Of a stretch of DNA of 64,000 nt, positions 21,080 through 31,965 are shown one piece after another (position 1 is the stretch's first letter; each line of letters opens with the position of its first letter). Source of the DNA: Melieria omissa. Taxonomy: Eukaryota; Arthropoda; Insecta; Diptera; Ulidiidae. Made by a program: the position numbers and the translations under genes. Below the pieces are notes generated by a model that was not told the origin of the DNA, made no database searches, and saw nothing but the letters and a program-made list of their open reading frames with translations. The stretch spans positions 61,131,900-61,195,899 of the forward strand of contig OZ020268.1 in assembly GCA_963971225.1 (NCBI GenBank). Reading direction: 5' to 3'.

Positions 21080-21530
21080 CCTACAAGGTCACAAGTCAAC
21101 ACAGATATGACTCCTATCGTTGAGACGTTCATCAATATATATAACATACTCAAACGGACCGACCGATTTTCATGTTTTTTTTTGTTGGATTTCTCTTGAG
21201 TCGGTTCAGGTTTATGCGAAAAGGAAATTCAGGAAAATCTATTGGGAAAAGTTGAAAAATCCCTGCCATGTTTAACCGCGAATCACTTAAGAACGGCTGA
21301 ACCGATTTGGCTGTTTTTTTTTGTAGTCGTAGTTGTCAGAACAAGGTTTGTATGAAAGAAAATTTAAGGGAAACGGGGCGTGGCACTTTTTCACCAGCCC
21401 AAATTTCCAAAGCCGTAAGGCTATGATTAGCTATGGCGATTAACGTAATCAACACATGGCAAAGAGTCTTGTGAAGGCCCTATGCTCCAGAGAGGAGTGA
21501 ACAGGGAAACAAAAAAAGGCTATAAAAAGA
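21080..21530. repeat. Degenerate transposon fragments (Helitron-like text, then a LINE 3' end)
   Basis: Sequences such as acggctgaaccgatttggct and gggcgtggcac are shared in style with the Helitron-like elements in this window. At about 21467-21510, gtcttgtgaaggccctatgc is also found at 48602-48621 next to a short A-rich tail, which suggests the 3' end of a LINE. Confidence 0.45.
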
Positions 21531-21554
21531 AAGAAAAAGGGTGATGAAAAGGAA

Positions 21555-21840
21555 AAAGGTTTTATTCTGATATACAAAGAAATTGCCCTCCGCATTGGCT
21601 GAAACCATGGTAAAGTCGATTGATATTTATAAAATCCTTTACTTTACAGCAAGCGTCGGTAGACTCTGCGGAACAGCCATATATGTAGTACTTCCATATT
21701 GGCAACAACCTATCTTCACAAATCAAAGGGAGACAAGCGATGAGACAGAAAACACGAAATTTTGTGAATGTATTTCTATACGTGTGTATATGAGCACTTC
21801 TACGCCTGAACAACTGCCAAACTGCTCCAGGGGCGGTTGA
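21555..21840. other. Segment sharing a short block with 24640-24690
   Basis: Read on the minus strand, gccaatatggaagtactaca (about 21682-21701) recurs on the plus strand at about 24656-24675 with one mismatch, and the similarity runs on for about ten more bases. Both are in open frames of about 80-100 codons without a known domain. This may be a dispersed repeat or a gene fragment. Confidence 0.3.
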
Positions 21841-22194
21841 AGAAAAAGGTAGGCTTTTCAGTTAATTTCGACAAATTTTTATTTTTTTCCAGTCAATTTT
21901 TTTCCCGCCTGAACACACCTGACTTTTTGACATTTGTCAAGGTACATTCGTTTATACGTTTTCTCGCTCATATTTTACTATAGCTGTACCACAGATAACT
22001 CATCATATAGATGTCCAGCGGCCAAGGAAAAATGTGTCAAAAAGTTCGAAAAATTTGGCCGCCGATAAGAGCGTTTTAGCCTGTAATGTCACTCACACAA
22101 ACACCGTTTCACACGCATTGTGCTCTGTTTTGAGATACAGAAATATGTGATTTTTAGTTAAAACGGCGCTTGTCTGTTATCATACCTTCTAAGC

Positions 22195-22290
22195 AACCAG
22201 TCGGGATTAAGTGTTGATGGTCGAATGCGCAAGCGGGAGTGTCTCGGACGACGGGTGCGCGGTTCAATCCTTACTGTAGCCGCCAAGATT
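22195..22290 (+). repeat. tRNA-like sequence, possible SINE head
   Basis: The segment contains an A-box-like tggtcgaatgcgcaagcggg and a B-box-like gcggttcaatcc at about tRNA spacing. No closed cloverleaf could be drawn. It is more likely a SINE or tRNA fossil than a gene. Confidence 0.3.
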
Positions 22291-22511
22291 TTTAATGGCT
22301 TCTTTTGAAATATATTCCTTTTTTACGACCCGTGAAAAAAAGATGAATGAACAACTTATTTGGTTTCTAGATCTCTTGATTAGTGAATTGTTTGGTTTTG
22401 GAGACACATATAATTGTTTGCAAGTTTTAAAATCAATCAATCAAGCACAGCATACGGTTACAAATAACCATACAGCAAAAAAGTTCGATTGATAATGACA
22501 GGCGCTCATGG

Positions 22512-22672
22512 GCGTACCTAGGTATGGGTAGAGGAGGGTATTCCCCACTCGTAATTCTATATTTTACGTACATAAATCTATATTTTCTATTCTATTCGAA
22601 TTTTATATTCTGAATTTGGAAATGTAGTTATGTCTTTTCCCCTTTAATTTCTTGCTGGGTACGCCCAGGCAC
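22512..22672. mobile_element. Possible small miniature element
   Basis: The inverted ends tgggcgtacctag and ctgggtacgccca bound about 160 bp of AT-rich sequence. The target duplication is not certain. Confidence 0.35.
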
Positions 22673-22842
22673 TTGCTTTTCGCAAACAAGAAGAAGAAAA
22701 AGACCGGCACAATTTGCCAAAACGAATTGAATTGTTCAGCGGTCACTACATTGTCGCAATACAGTTACGCCGACGCAAAGGATAGACCTGCTGGCGCCGT
22801 AGCTATTGGCAATGCGTTGCCTTGGCAACGATGTGTATGTAT

Positions 22843-23935
22843 TAGGCATCGCAATCCCGGGATCCCGGGATCGCGGACTTTTTCCAGTCCCGAAAATCCC
22901 GGGATTCAAATTCTTTTATCCCGGGATTTTCGGGATTGCAAAAGATGCTTCAAAGTTCAAATGAAATAAATTTTAAGGCACAAAAACCCAATTCCTTATT
23001 TGAGGGAGAAGGGAGGGGATAGAGTGCGTCTTTTGCAAAAGGCTTATGATTATTTACTAAGCATTCAACCAACAAGTTTTGAATCTGAAGTATGTTTCTC
23101 TTCAGCAGGGTTCATTTGAAATAAATTTCGCTCTAGATAAGAGAACAAAACACTTAATGCCTTTGCATTTTTAAGATCTCAGTTTTTAGTTAATCAAAAC
23201 GCTTAACTTTAACTTTTACTTAAACTTAAAACTAAAAGCACAAACAAATTAACTATTTTATTTTTTTTATCAAATATGCATATACACCTAAGTCTGTTTT
23301 TACACGGTAGATTGGTTCCAGAAGAAGCCGTGTAAAAAAAAACCGTGTAAAAAAAGACATTGATCGTATACAAAAATGGGTGATTTGTTCCTAATCTCTA
23401 AAACCTATTAAAATTTCTTTACCAAACACGTCTTATTGCATTGACAGTTCACAAAATATTAACACGTTTCAATTGCTCTGACCAGTAAATTTTATTGTAT
23501 GCACATAAAGGGAATTCCCCTAAATTAGTGCTATTCACATTTGCTTTGACCAGTAAAAATTGCTTGTACGCGCTAAAAGGGAATTCACTTAAATCTTTAA
23601 GCTAGTGTTCGCAAACTATCGATACTATCGATGGTTTCAGACTTTTTTCTTTCATAAATACTTTTTTGTGATATGAACATACTTCGCAAAAATTAAATTT
23701 GACAAAAAAAATTTAAGTACATAAAATTTCAAATCGTGCTAAATGGAATAAAATCGTGTAAAAAAATTAAAAATATTCAATTTTCAAACCGTGTTATATC
23801 AAAACCGTGTAAAAAAAGACCGTGTAAAAACAGACTTAGGTGTATATGCACTTTATGATACATCGGTTGCAAAGTAATAAGTTATGTTTAAGTGTCATTT
23901 TTGGATAAAACAAAATGCTATGAAAGGGACCTACA
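22843..23935. mobile_element. hAT-like non-autonomous element, CCCGGGAT family, copy 2 (truncated)
   Basis: It starts TAGGCATCGCAATCCCGGGA, and the 8 bp before it (GTATGTAT) again fit the hAT target pattern. It is the reverse complement of the right part of copy 1 (17150-17660), then carries the insertion 23285-23842. It is cut off at 23935 by a SINE, so its other end is missing. Confidence 0.8.
23285..23842. mobile_element. Miniature element with CACCTAAGTCTG ends and TA target
   Basis: The ends CACCTAAGTCTGTTTTTACA and its complement (...tgtaaaaacagacttaggtg) are inverted. The uninterrupted sequence in copy 1 (17221-17240) is an empty site and shows that exactly one extra TA was created. 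Internally it repeats ccgtgtaaaaaa. A GGGAATTCCCC motif lies at 23510-23520. Confidence 0.88.
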
Positions 23936-24150
23936 GTTTTATGCCGGTTCCGAACGGCAGGTTGGGAGCTTTTTCATAGGCAATTTTTACTCTCAGAGGT
24001 TTGCCATTTCCAGCTGAGAGGACAGCCACCGAAAGAGAAAACGAGTTTCCCGTTATTTTTTTTAGGTGTTACTACATGCAGTATTCGATCTTGCGTCGCT
24101 CTGCATGCGACTCGTTGGACCGCGCACTAACCAACTGAGCCACGGCGGCT
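23936..24150 (-). mobile_element. tRNA-derived SINE, 3'-truncated, minus copy
   Basis: The head, reading on the minus strand, is AGCCGCCGTGGCTCAGTTGG (A box) followed by gatcgaatactgc (B box). The body runs to ctgtaggtccc. The last about 100 bp seen in the full copy at 24905-25243 are missing. It is almost identical to that copy and in the opposite orientation. Confidence 0.88.
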
Positions 24151-24894
24151 TTGATCATACAAAAGAATTATTTGTGCGCTGAAATATTTTTAGTGTCGAT
24201 TCATTTATATTGTATCACAATTTTGCAACACATTATTAATTTCAGGTATAACCGATTAAAAAGGTTTATAAAAAAGCGTTAAATGTTAAGAAAAATTTTG
24301 CTTCTTCGCCCAGCTTTGAACTCGAGGCGAAATTTACGAAAAAGGAATCACGGATATCTGATGTGCTGTCTACTTGTTACATCAAATACAGTACGTGGTC
24401 GTCGTAGCTAAAATCAAAAAGGTATGTTGAAGAAAACAATATCAGCAAGCAAGAAAGGAGACTCCAAATTAATTCAATCCGGCAAAAGTTCTGGATGAGC
24501 ACAAGCAGCTGTGTGCGTAAAATAGCTTTGCGGAAAAAAGCTGTAATTCAGAGCTTGAAATTTTGGTGCCGTTTTCGTCGTATGAGACTGGACATCTATA
24601 TGATGAGTTATCTGTGGCTGTACTGTGATGTTGGCGAATGTACCCTGAGCTTACTGCCAATATAGAAGTACTACATATATGGGAACAGCGGACACTCATG
24701 GAGAGGAGACAACACCTGCGCCAACACTGGCTTGCAGAAGAAAATGTCAAATATTTTCTCCCCCGTGAGTTACTAAGCTTCATTAGGTCGGTGGGATTAG
24801 GGGATGTTCTCTCAAAATTGTAGGGGGCACAATCATCTCTGGTCTCAGTGTAAATATCCCCTTCTTAAATCTACATATCTATATATCTTACTCT
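24151..24894. other. Unassigned sequence between two inverted SINEs
   Basis: A short open frame (24638-24823, plus) and one on the minus strand (24469-24783) have no recognisable domain. The block at about 24656-24683 recurs at 21682-21701. Confidence 0.4.
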
Positions 24895-24904
24895 ACAGCA
24901 GGAT

Positions 24905-25243
24905 TGGCAGCCGCCGTGGCTCAGTTGGTTAGTGCGCGGTCCAACGAGTCGCATGCAGAGCGACGCAAGATCGAATACTGCATGTAGTAACACCTAAAAA
25001 AAAAAATAACGGGAAACTCGTTTTCTCTTTCGGTGGCTGTCCTCTCAGCTGGAAATGGCAAACCTCTGAGAGTAAAAATTGCCTATGAAAAAGCTCCCAA
25101 TCTGCCGTTCGGAACCGGCATAAAACTGTAGGTCCCTTCCACCCGCGTACAAATTCACACGCACAACACGGGTGGTTGCGGGAAGCTAGGCCTTAGTCTC
25201 GCGTAAGCGGGCTGTCGTGCCAATCAATTATTATATTATTATA
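24905..25243 (+). mobile_element. tRNA-derived SINE, full length
   Basis: A 10-bp duplication, acagcaggat, flanks it at 24895-24904 and 25244-25253. The head GCCGCCGTGGCTCAGTTGGT is tRNA-related. The body reads gaaatggcaaacctctgaga ... ctgtaggtccctt. The 3' part contains aagctaggccttagtctcgc and ends in an (ATT)n tail. This copy defines the family length (339 bp). Confidence 0.92.
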
Positions 25244-25253
25244 ACAGCAGGAT

Positions 25254-25657
25254 CAACATTGACGATCGAAAATTTGAAAATAAATTTTGACAGTAATTTC
25301 GCAATTTTATTCTCCAAGGTGTGTGGCGTTTTCTGATTTAAAGGAAACTTTTCTGATCACTTTACTGATCACTTTTTGGTCAAAGAGCGTTAAATTTTTT
25401 TCAAAAGTGCAGTATTTCTACAAAGCTGTATTTGCAGAAAAACAAATTTACACGCCGGGGGTCTCGCAAACTAAACTTTTTACAAATCTATTAATATATA
25501 CCACAGTTACATTCAACAATATACGTAGTAAACAAAACACAAATATTTTTAGATTTCCTACGTATTTCCAATTGTGGTACAATGTCATAACCACATTTGC
25601 AACTGCATGTTAACACACTCTGCTCAACTCGTGTACTAAGTATACAAAGCCAAAAAT
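25254..25657. other. Sxl intron sequence without recognised features
   Basis: The 108-codon plus-strand open frame at 25287-25613 has no recognisable domain and looks like chance AT-rich coding. Confidence 0.45.
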
Positions 25658-26377
25658 TTAAGGGGCACAACTATTTTGAAATTTTGAAAATTTCGTTTTT
25701 TGTTTTATTTCATATTCTTATAGTATAACTATCATAGAAAAAGTATACGAACGGATTTTGTCGAACTCGTAAAAGTCTCTGAGATACAGAGCCTCAAATC
25801 CGTCTCGTTCACTACGCGGTAACACGGTTTTAAAACTTTAAACGCGTTTTTCTCAAAACTACATGTTTCAAATTTGCTGCAGCTGTAACTTGATAACGAA
25901 TCATCCGATCGACTTGGGTCTTTTTTAGCTTATTGTGCATTTGTTTTTCCATACAATGACCCTCCAGTTTAATGATAGGATGAAAAGTATAATTATGCCA
26001 GGCCAGAAACCATCAGGTTTTTCAGCAAAATTTTAATTTTTTATCAAAAAACCGCCATTTTGTTGCATTTTATTTTTTTTTTACAACCGAGGGTCATTGT
26101 ATAGGAAATATAACCTAGTTAAGTAAAATTTTTGGTTTTTTTGATTTCAGGCACTGCTAAGGCTACAATCACTGCAGCAGTGGGAGAACGTTTTTTTTTT
26201 GAAGACTCAGGAGATGGTGGATAACTTGCTGAAAATCGAATATTTTCATTTGAAAAAATTACTTTGTATTCATTATTTATGCATAAATATATCTGCAAAA
26301 TTTTAAAATACTTCACAAAATTCAAAATTCACAAAAACCTCCTTTTTTCAGGCGGTCAAACTAGTTGTGCCTCTTAA
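25658..26377. mobile_element. TTAA-flanked element with TTAAGGGGCACAACTA ends
   Basis: It begins TTAAGGGGCACAACTA and ends TAGTTGTGCCTCTTAA, inverted ends bounded by TTAA. It is 720 bp with no transposase. It contains aaacgcgtttttctcaaaac, a block also found in the TTAA element at 36001-37466. Confidence 0.8.
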
Positions 26378-27209
26378 TTTCTACACAGTTTTGTCATTCA
26401 TTTTTACTGAATCTTTTGAAGTTTATACTCTGCCCACATGTTTACATCAACCGTATTTGAATAATTCTCCAAGTTTTTAACATACTAAAAATATTGTAAG
26501 CGCCCTTTAGGGAATTGCAAATAGTAAACAAAAAGTAGTTGTAGAACTTCTATCTATTACAGTAAGCTGAGGAATGGTTTTAACCAGGGATGATATTTGC
26601 ACATGCCTAAACAAGTTTACTAGTCACGTTTTCTTTCAATGCAATTGAATAAATTCAAGCACATAGGAAAATAGTGGTATACCACATTCCACGAACATAC
26701 TATACAACTTACCCGCCAATTTTTTAATTTGGTAGTTTATGAGTTTCTACGGATTTTAAAAAATATCTCTGAAAAAGGTTCATTAGAATCTCTTTTCAGT
26801 TGATTTATTTAAAAGCCAATAGTTGAGATATGTCATCTGTTAGATTTCGTTCAATATGGGCTGAATTTGACTGTGCTATAGACAAAACACAAATAGGTAT
26901 ACCACAATACACTGTGTTTCTGTTTTCGTTAACACGAAAGCAAGTTTTTATTTGTATTATCTTTAATTTAATGTATATAAATGTATGTATGTAAGTATTT
27001 GAACCTAAATTGCTTGTGTAAACATTCATGCCTATATAACGCTGCAATATTTTAATCGAATGAAAATCTCGCCAAAGGCAACCGGTTTATGGCTTTGAGT
27101 TGAATTCGCTTTAATCTCGGATTTTCAATACCCAAGTTCAGTACATAAGCAACAGCGTACAGTAACAGTAGTGGCGTAAAACTACAGAGCACAGATTACT
27201 CGTTTCAAA
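26378..27209 (+). promoter_or_regulatory. Upstream region of the GNBP-like gene
   Basis: No repeat was recognised. Possible core-promoter words are TATATAA at 27033-27039 and an initiator-like TCAGTA at 27138-27143, which is about 70 bp before the ATG at 27210. The two are too far apart to form one core promoter. I saw no clear NF-kB site in this stretch. Confidence 0.3.
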
Positions 27210-28712
27210 ATGTTAAAAGCACAAAACAACTATATACTATGCCTAGCGCTTTTAACTGTATGCGCTATTTGTTCGACGCAGTCGGTGGCTTATGAAGTGC
27301 CTCACGCAAAAATTGACGTGTTTCACCCAAAAGGATTTGAAGTATCTATACCTGATGAAACAGGCATTACACTATTTGCATTCCACGGCAAACTTAATGA
27401 AGAAATGGACGGCTTGGAGGCCGGAACTTGGGCCAGGGATATAATAAAGGCGAAAAACGGACGGTGGACCTTTCGCGATAAAATAACATCACTTAAACTA
27501 GGCGACACTTTGTATTACTGGACATATGTAATCTTTAATGGTCTGGGCTACCGGGAAGATGATGGTGTTTTCGTCGTAAGCAAGTATGTAAACCGTACAA
27601 GACCACCACTTGGTGACGGTAGCGGAAGTACTACAATATATCCGGACATCAATGTACGCAAAGACAACTGCCAACCTACAATCACCATTGTTAATGACGG
27701 TATACCCTTGCGATGTTCTGGACAAATTATTTTCGAAGACGGATTTGAAGGCTTTCGCCTGGACAGCAACAAATGGACAGTGGAACGACGTTTTTCTACA
27801 ATCCCGGATAATGAGTTCGTTTTATATTTGGACGACGAGCCCGAAGTTCTGCGTATCGGCAATGGTACAGTGAGAATCAAACCGCAAGCTACAACTGAAC
27901 ACTTCAAAAAGCCAAATCGAGAACCCGAGAATCCGTTACTCACTGAACTCGATCTAGGCCCTCGATGTACCGGTCGCCAGGATACCGAAGAATGCCACCG
28001 TGAAGGCTCCGCAATACCATCTTTTATTCATCCACCTTTCATTTCTGCACAATTCTCTACCAAAAATCACTTTTCCTTCAAATACGGACGTATTGAGATA
28101 CGTGCCAAGCTGCCTCGTGCATCTTGGGTCTTTCCTCAGATCTGGTTGCAACCAGTAAATAACAAATACGGCGCCTATAACTACAATTCAGGTCAAATGC
28201 GCATTGCTTTTTCTTTAGTCAACGGTTCTACTATGGATCTCTATGGTGGACTAATAGTTAATGCAGAAGAAAAGTGGCGTCAGTTAAAGATGTGTCAAGG
28301 TCCATCGCTCGATTATGGCAACGAGTACCATGTGTACAAATTAGTATGGACAGACCGGGAAATATCAGTTGCCGTCGACAATGAAGAATATTGTCGTTTC
28401 AATCCTGCAAGCGACCAAGATGCACTCTTCAATCTCAGCGTAAACGACGACTTTCTGCCAAATAAAGAAAAATTGATGAAAGGCTCACGCTTGGCACCAT
28501 TTGACGACGAATTTTATATAATATTAGGTTACGGAATAGGCGGACATACCGATTTTAAGGACGATTTATATGCCTGGCAACCGGTTAAGCCCTGGAAAAA
28601 TACGAGCCCAACCGCTATGAAGTCACTATGGGAATCTATACAGCATACTCTCCGTGATTGGCTTGAAAATTGCTACTTACAAATTGATTATGTAAAAGTG
28701 TTTTCCATCTAA
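27210..28712 (+). CDS. Beta-1,3-glucan-binding protein (GNBP1/2-like)
   Basis: This is a secreted pattern-recognition protein that in insects binds microbial glucan or peptidoglycan and feeds the Toll or prophenoloxidase cascades. The 500-aa single-exon ORF starts at a clear ATG. Residues 1-27 form a signal peptide (hydrophobic [14 protein letters not shown]). A CBM39-type N-terminal domain follows (about 28-130: [36 protein letters not shown]), then a glucanase-like GH16 domain (about 170-498: [19 protein letters not shown] and ending [10 protein letters not shown]). Where active GH16 enzymes have an ExDxxE motif this protein reads [12 protein letters not shown], so it should bind but not cut glucan, as in the GNBP1/2 group. 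Length is normal. It lies on the strand opposite to Sxl inside the 27.6-kb intron. Orthology to GNBP1 versus GNBP2 is not resolved here. Confidence 0.93.
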   Translation: MLKAQNNYILCLALLTVCAICSTQSVAYEVPHAKIDVFHPKGFEVSIPDETGITLFAFHGKLNEEMDGLEAGTWARDIIKAKNGRWTFRDKITSLKLGDTLYYWTYVIFNGLGYREDDGVFVVSKYVNRTRPPLGDGSGSTTIYPDINVRKDNCQPTITIVNDGIPLRCSGQIIFEDGFEGFRLDSNKWTVERRFSTIPDNEFVLYLDDEPEVLRIGNGTVRIKPQATTEHFKKPNREPENPLLTELDLGPRCTGRQDTEECHREGSAIPSFIHPPFISAQFSTKNHFSFKYGRIEIRAKLPRASWVFPQIWLQPVNNKYGAYNYNSGQMRIAFSLVNGSTMDLYGGLIVNAEEKWRQLKMCQGPSLDYGNEYHVYKLVWTDREISVAVDNEEYCRFNPASDQDALFNLSVNDDFLPNKEKLMKGSRLAPFDDEFYIILGYGIGGHTDFKDDLYAWQPVKPWKNTSPTAMKSLWESIQHTLRDWLENCYLQIDYVKVFSI

Positions 28713-30320
28713 TGCATTGATAAGTGCAGCAGTGCAAAAATTAAACAATATTTAAAATTACGTTGACAATAATCAAAAACTATTAGCCTTCAACCAAAAC
28801 GTAGGAACGTTTATCCAGGATCCAGCATTTATCCAATATTTTGAGCAGACGCGTTGATAAAAAATTATATTCATACGTATAATGCGATCCGAATTGTATG
28901 TCCTAAACACATTGACGACGGCGGCGACACAACCAGATTTGTCAAAACATCATCTTATGAAGATGATTAAGATGAAATTACAATCGCACCAACTTCCAGT
29001 ACGCTGTCAAAAAGTTACTACTGAATTTTTAGAGAGCGAGTTACAAAACCACGATCACTGCGTATACAAAGCTATAGTTTAGGACACTCTCAACAATTTG
29101 TACATCGCATACGACTGACAAACAAACAGCTGGTAGTATTTCAAAGTAATATTTTTTTGCCTACAATTGATGCCGACTTTTCAAAAGGCTATAATAAATT
29201 AATGCAGCTACTTGAGGAAATTAATTTTAAGTTTATTTCAATAGCGTAACATTTTTGCATTGGGCCTACAAATCACAGCAGCTTTTATTTATAGCAGCCA
29301 ATTTTAGTTACAAACATCTTGTCAAAATTAAAAATTCGATAAATTGGCTTCAGAGCGTTGTTTTGCAGTTTACTTGATACATTGTATGAGCATGAAACAA
29401 TTGTCCCAGTTGTTTGCTGCTGACGCGCCAATTTAGGTTTCACAGTAACTCGTTCGAAAGACGTTAACGCACGGGTTTGGACCACAGTTATCGCTGTCGT
29501 CAACCTCAAACTTATTTCTATTCCGCAGGCAACAAAACCAAATCAGCTAGCACCACGGCTTCAAAACAGATGTTTTTTCGCGTTCTTACTTTCCCTAGTC
29601 AGTTTAAAATTATTAAAATTGATTTATAATTTTATAAATATTATATATAATTTTATAAAATTTATATAAAATCTATTTAAAATTTATTATACATTGCCAA
29701 TTGTTTTAAATAACAGAACGACCAAATAGATATAGACGAATGCTAGAATAGATAGATGGGCGAATAAAGTGCGCAAGCATTCATAAAATTGTAATTTGGC
29801 AAATAAGTGATTATGGTGCGGTTGCTACCACTCTCATTTAAATCAAGAAGTCGACTCCACGACGTTTGAAGTCGAAGATATCTTGCAGTCGTGCCGTTGG
29901 CATCGTCAATGTGTCCGGGCCATCAGTAACATGTTGTAACAATATTATCAAAAAAATCTTAGTGCACTGTAAACAACACAACAAATCACTATAGGATGTT
30001 TTTCAACATCAATAGCATGTTTTCTTCTTTCAGCGCATTCTCAATTAAGCTTATCTCTGGCGGTACAATAATCATCAATAATAAGATTCTCAAAAATGGA
30101 GGAGAAACAAAGCTAAGCATGGAATTCACAAACCTTGACACGTTTCTCACCCGGGAGGGATATTATATACAATATCTTTTCATTAGTAACCCTTAGCGAG
30201 TCCCTCAATAAATACGTTACCATTAATCAAAGCTTTTTGAATTGTTATGAAAATCGCAAGTGACCTCGAAACTATTGGTCATACAAATAAAAAAGCAGAC
30301 AGGCTTATGGCCTAATCATA
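28713..30320. other. Downstream of the GNBP-like gene; no recognised gene
   Basis: An attaaac sequence at 28739 could serve weakly as a poly(A) signal for the gene. A 66-codon frame at 28882-29082 and others nearby have no recognisable domain. AT-rich sequence fills the rest. Confidence 0.45.
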
Positions 30321-30322
30321 TA

Positions 30323-31529
30323 ACACTTCGTTCAATAATGTGTGTGACTAACTAATTAAAACACATTTTTTTGCCAAAATTCGTTTTTATTCATCAACAT
30401 AGTCCCCTTTTAGGGAGATACAATCATTCCAACGCTTTTCCAATCTTTCGATACCGCCTTTGTAGAACGATTTTTCTTTGCCTTCAAAATAGGCGTTTGT
30501 TTCGGCGATTACTTCATCATTTGAGCCAAATCTCTTACCACGGAGCATCTTTTTGAGGTCTGCGAAGAGCCAGTAGTCGCTGGGGGCCAGATCTGGAGAA
30601 TACGGGGGATGAGGAAGCAATTCGAAGCCAAATTCATGCATTTTTGCCATCGTTTTCATCGACTTGTGACACGGTGCATTGTCTTGGTGAAACAACACTT
30701 TTTTCTTCTTCATATGGGGCCGCTTAATCGCGATTTCTTCTTTCAAACGTTCCAACAACGCTATATAATAGTCGCTATTGATTGTTTTCCCTTTCTCAAG
30801 ATAGTCGATGAATATTATTCCGTGCACATCCCAAAATACTGACGCCATAACCTTGCCAGCCGATTTGACTCTGGAGTGAAATGGTGGATCCATGTTTCAT
30901 CCATTGTGATGTACCGACGCAAAAACTCCGACTTGTTGCGCATAAACATGTCCAAACAGCTCTTTGAATCATCGATTCGTTGTTGTTTTTGCTCCGGTGT
31001 GAGCAAACGCGGCACCCATTTCGAAAACACCTTTTTCATAACCAAATGTTCGTGTATTATGGTGTGTACACTGCCTGCTGATATCTTTAGATTCACTTTA
31101 CGGTCGGACATAATGATTTTCAGTGTTTTTTCAACGTTTTCCGGAATAACAGCGTCATTTGGCCGTCCAGTAGATGGAATGTCATCGGTGTCTGTACGAC
31201 CACGTTTGAATTCAGCATACCAATAACAAATGGTTCTTTTTGATGGAGCAGAGTCCGAATAATGTTTTTCAAGCCATTCCTGGCATTGAACAGTATTTTT
31301 TTTCATTAAAAAACAATGATAAATCAGCACACGGAATTGCTTTGAATTAATTTTTTTTGAAAACTCAAAAGTAGTGTCACTTAAAGAACTGTAACTTGTA
31401 AACTAATGGTCGGATTGACATATAATTTTGACAGTAAGCCTAAAAAGGTTCACAATTTCGAAAAAAATATTGATTTCGTATTAGTGCCGCCATCTATGTG
31501 TCAGTCACACACATTATTGAACGAAGTGT
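30323..31529 (-). mobile_element. Mariner, irritans-like, copy 2 (dead)
   Basis: It has the same inverted ends as copy 1 (acacttcgttcaataatgtg), with TA duplicated at 30321-30322 and 31530-31531. It is inserted directly before Helitron-like sequence that starts tataaaattctcgtg. Confidence 0.92.
30387..31330 (-). pseudogene. Mariner transposase with two internal deletions
   Basis: The two frames overlap at about 30815-30893 and cover most of an irritans-type transposase, including the FHQDNAPCH and YSPDLAPSDYWLF catalytic motifs. An out-of-frame deletion right after TPESNR removes the block before SAGKVMASV. A shorter deletion lies after DRKV in the N-terminal half. The first ATG of the gene is also changed. 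Copy 1 lacks neither of these blocks but has its own lesions, so the two copies decayed independently. Confidence 0.88.
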
Positions 31530-31531
31530 TA

Positions 31532-31965
31532 TATAAAATTCTCGTGTCACAGTGTTAGTAACCATACTCCTGCGAAACGGTTTGACCGATTTTTATGAAA
31601 TTTTATATGCATATTCGGTAGGTCTGAGAATCTGCTACTATCTATTTTTCAGGGGGCGTGGTACCATAATACGAGCCAGATCTTAATAATGGAATATGTT
31701 CCAAATTGTAAGTTGTACAACACTGAAATTTAGTACCCCGTCGCCCCATAGATGAGTCATTCTAATGATATGATTTGATTGGCGTTGGACAAGGGGCGTG
31801 GCACATTTTTTGTGACCCAAATATTTTGCCGAACTATAAGTCGCTCAGCAATGAAACTTAGTACGAACCTACCATTTTCTCTTTCGACAGAGGGCATTGA
31901 GTAAGGGGCGGGTGGCACCGCTTACGTAATTTAATTTTGGTTCAAGTGCAGTCTATTTCTTTACT
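31532..31965 (+). mobile_element. Helitron-like fragment
   Basis: It starts tataaaattctcgtgtcaca after the mariner and contains the gggcgtgg modules (gttggacaaggggcgtggca, gactataagtcgctcagcaa-like text) found in 9940-10659 and 40881-42624. Only a 5' part is seen; the mariner at 30323-31529 probably split its 5' end. Confidence 0.5.

Noticed and set aside
24909..24990. tRNA gene at the SINE head
   Set aside because: A and B boxes are present, but no cloverleaf closes, and five copies share the downstream body.
28882..29082. Small gene downstream of GNBP
   Set aside because: 66 codons without a recognisable domain, splice context or homologue that I know.
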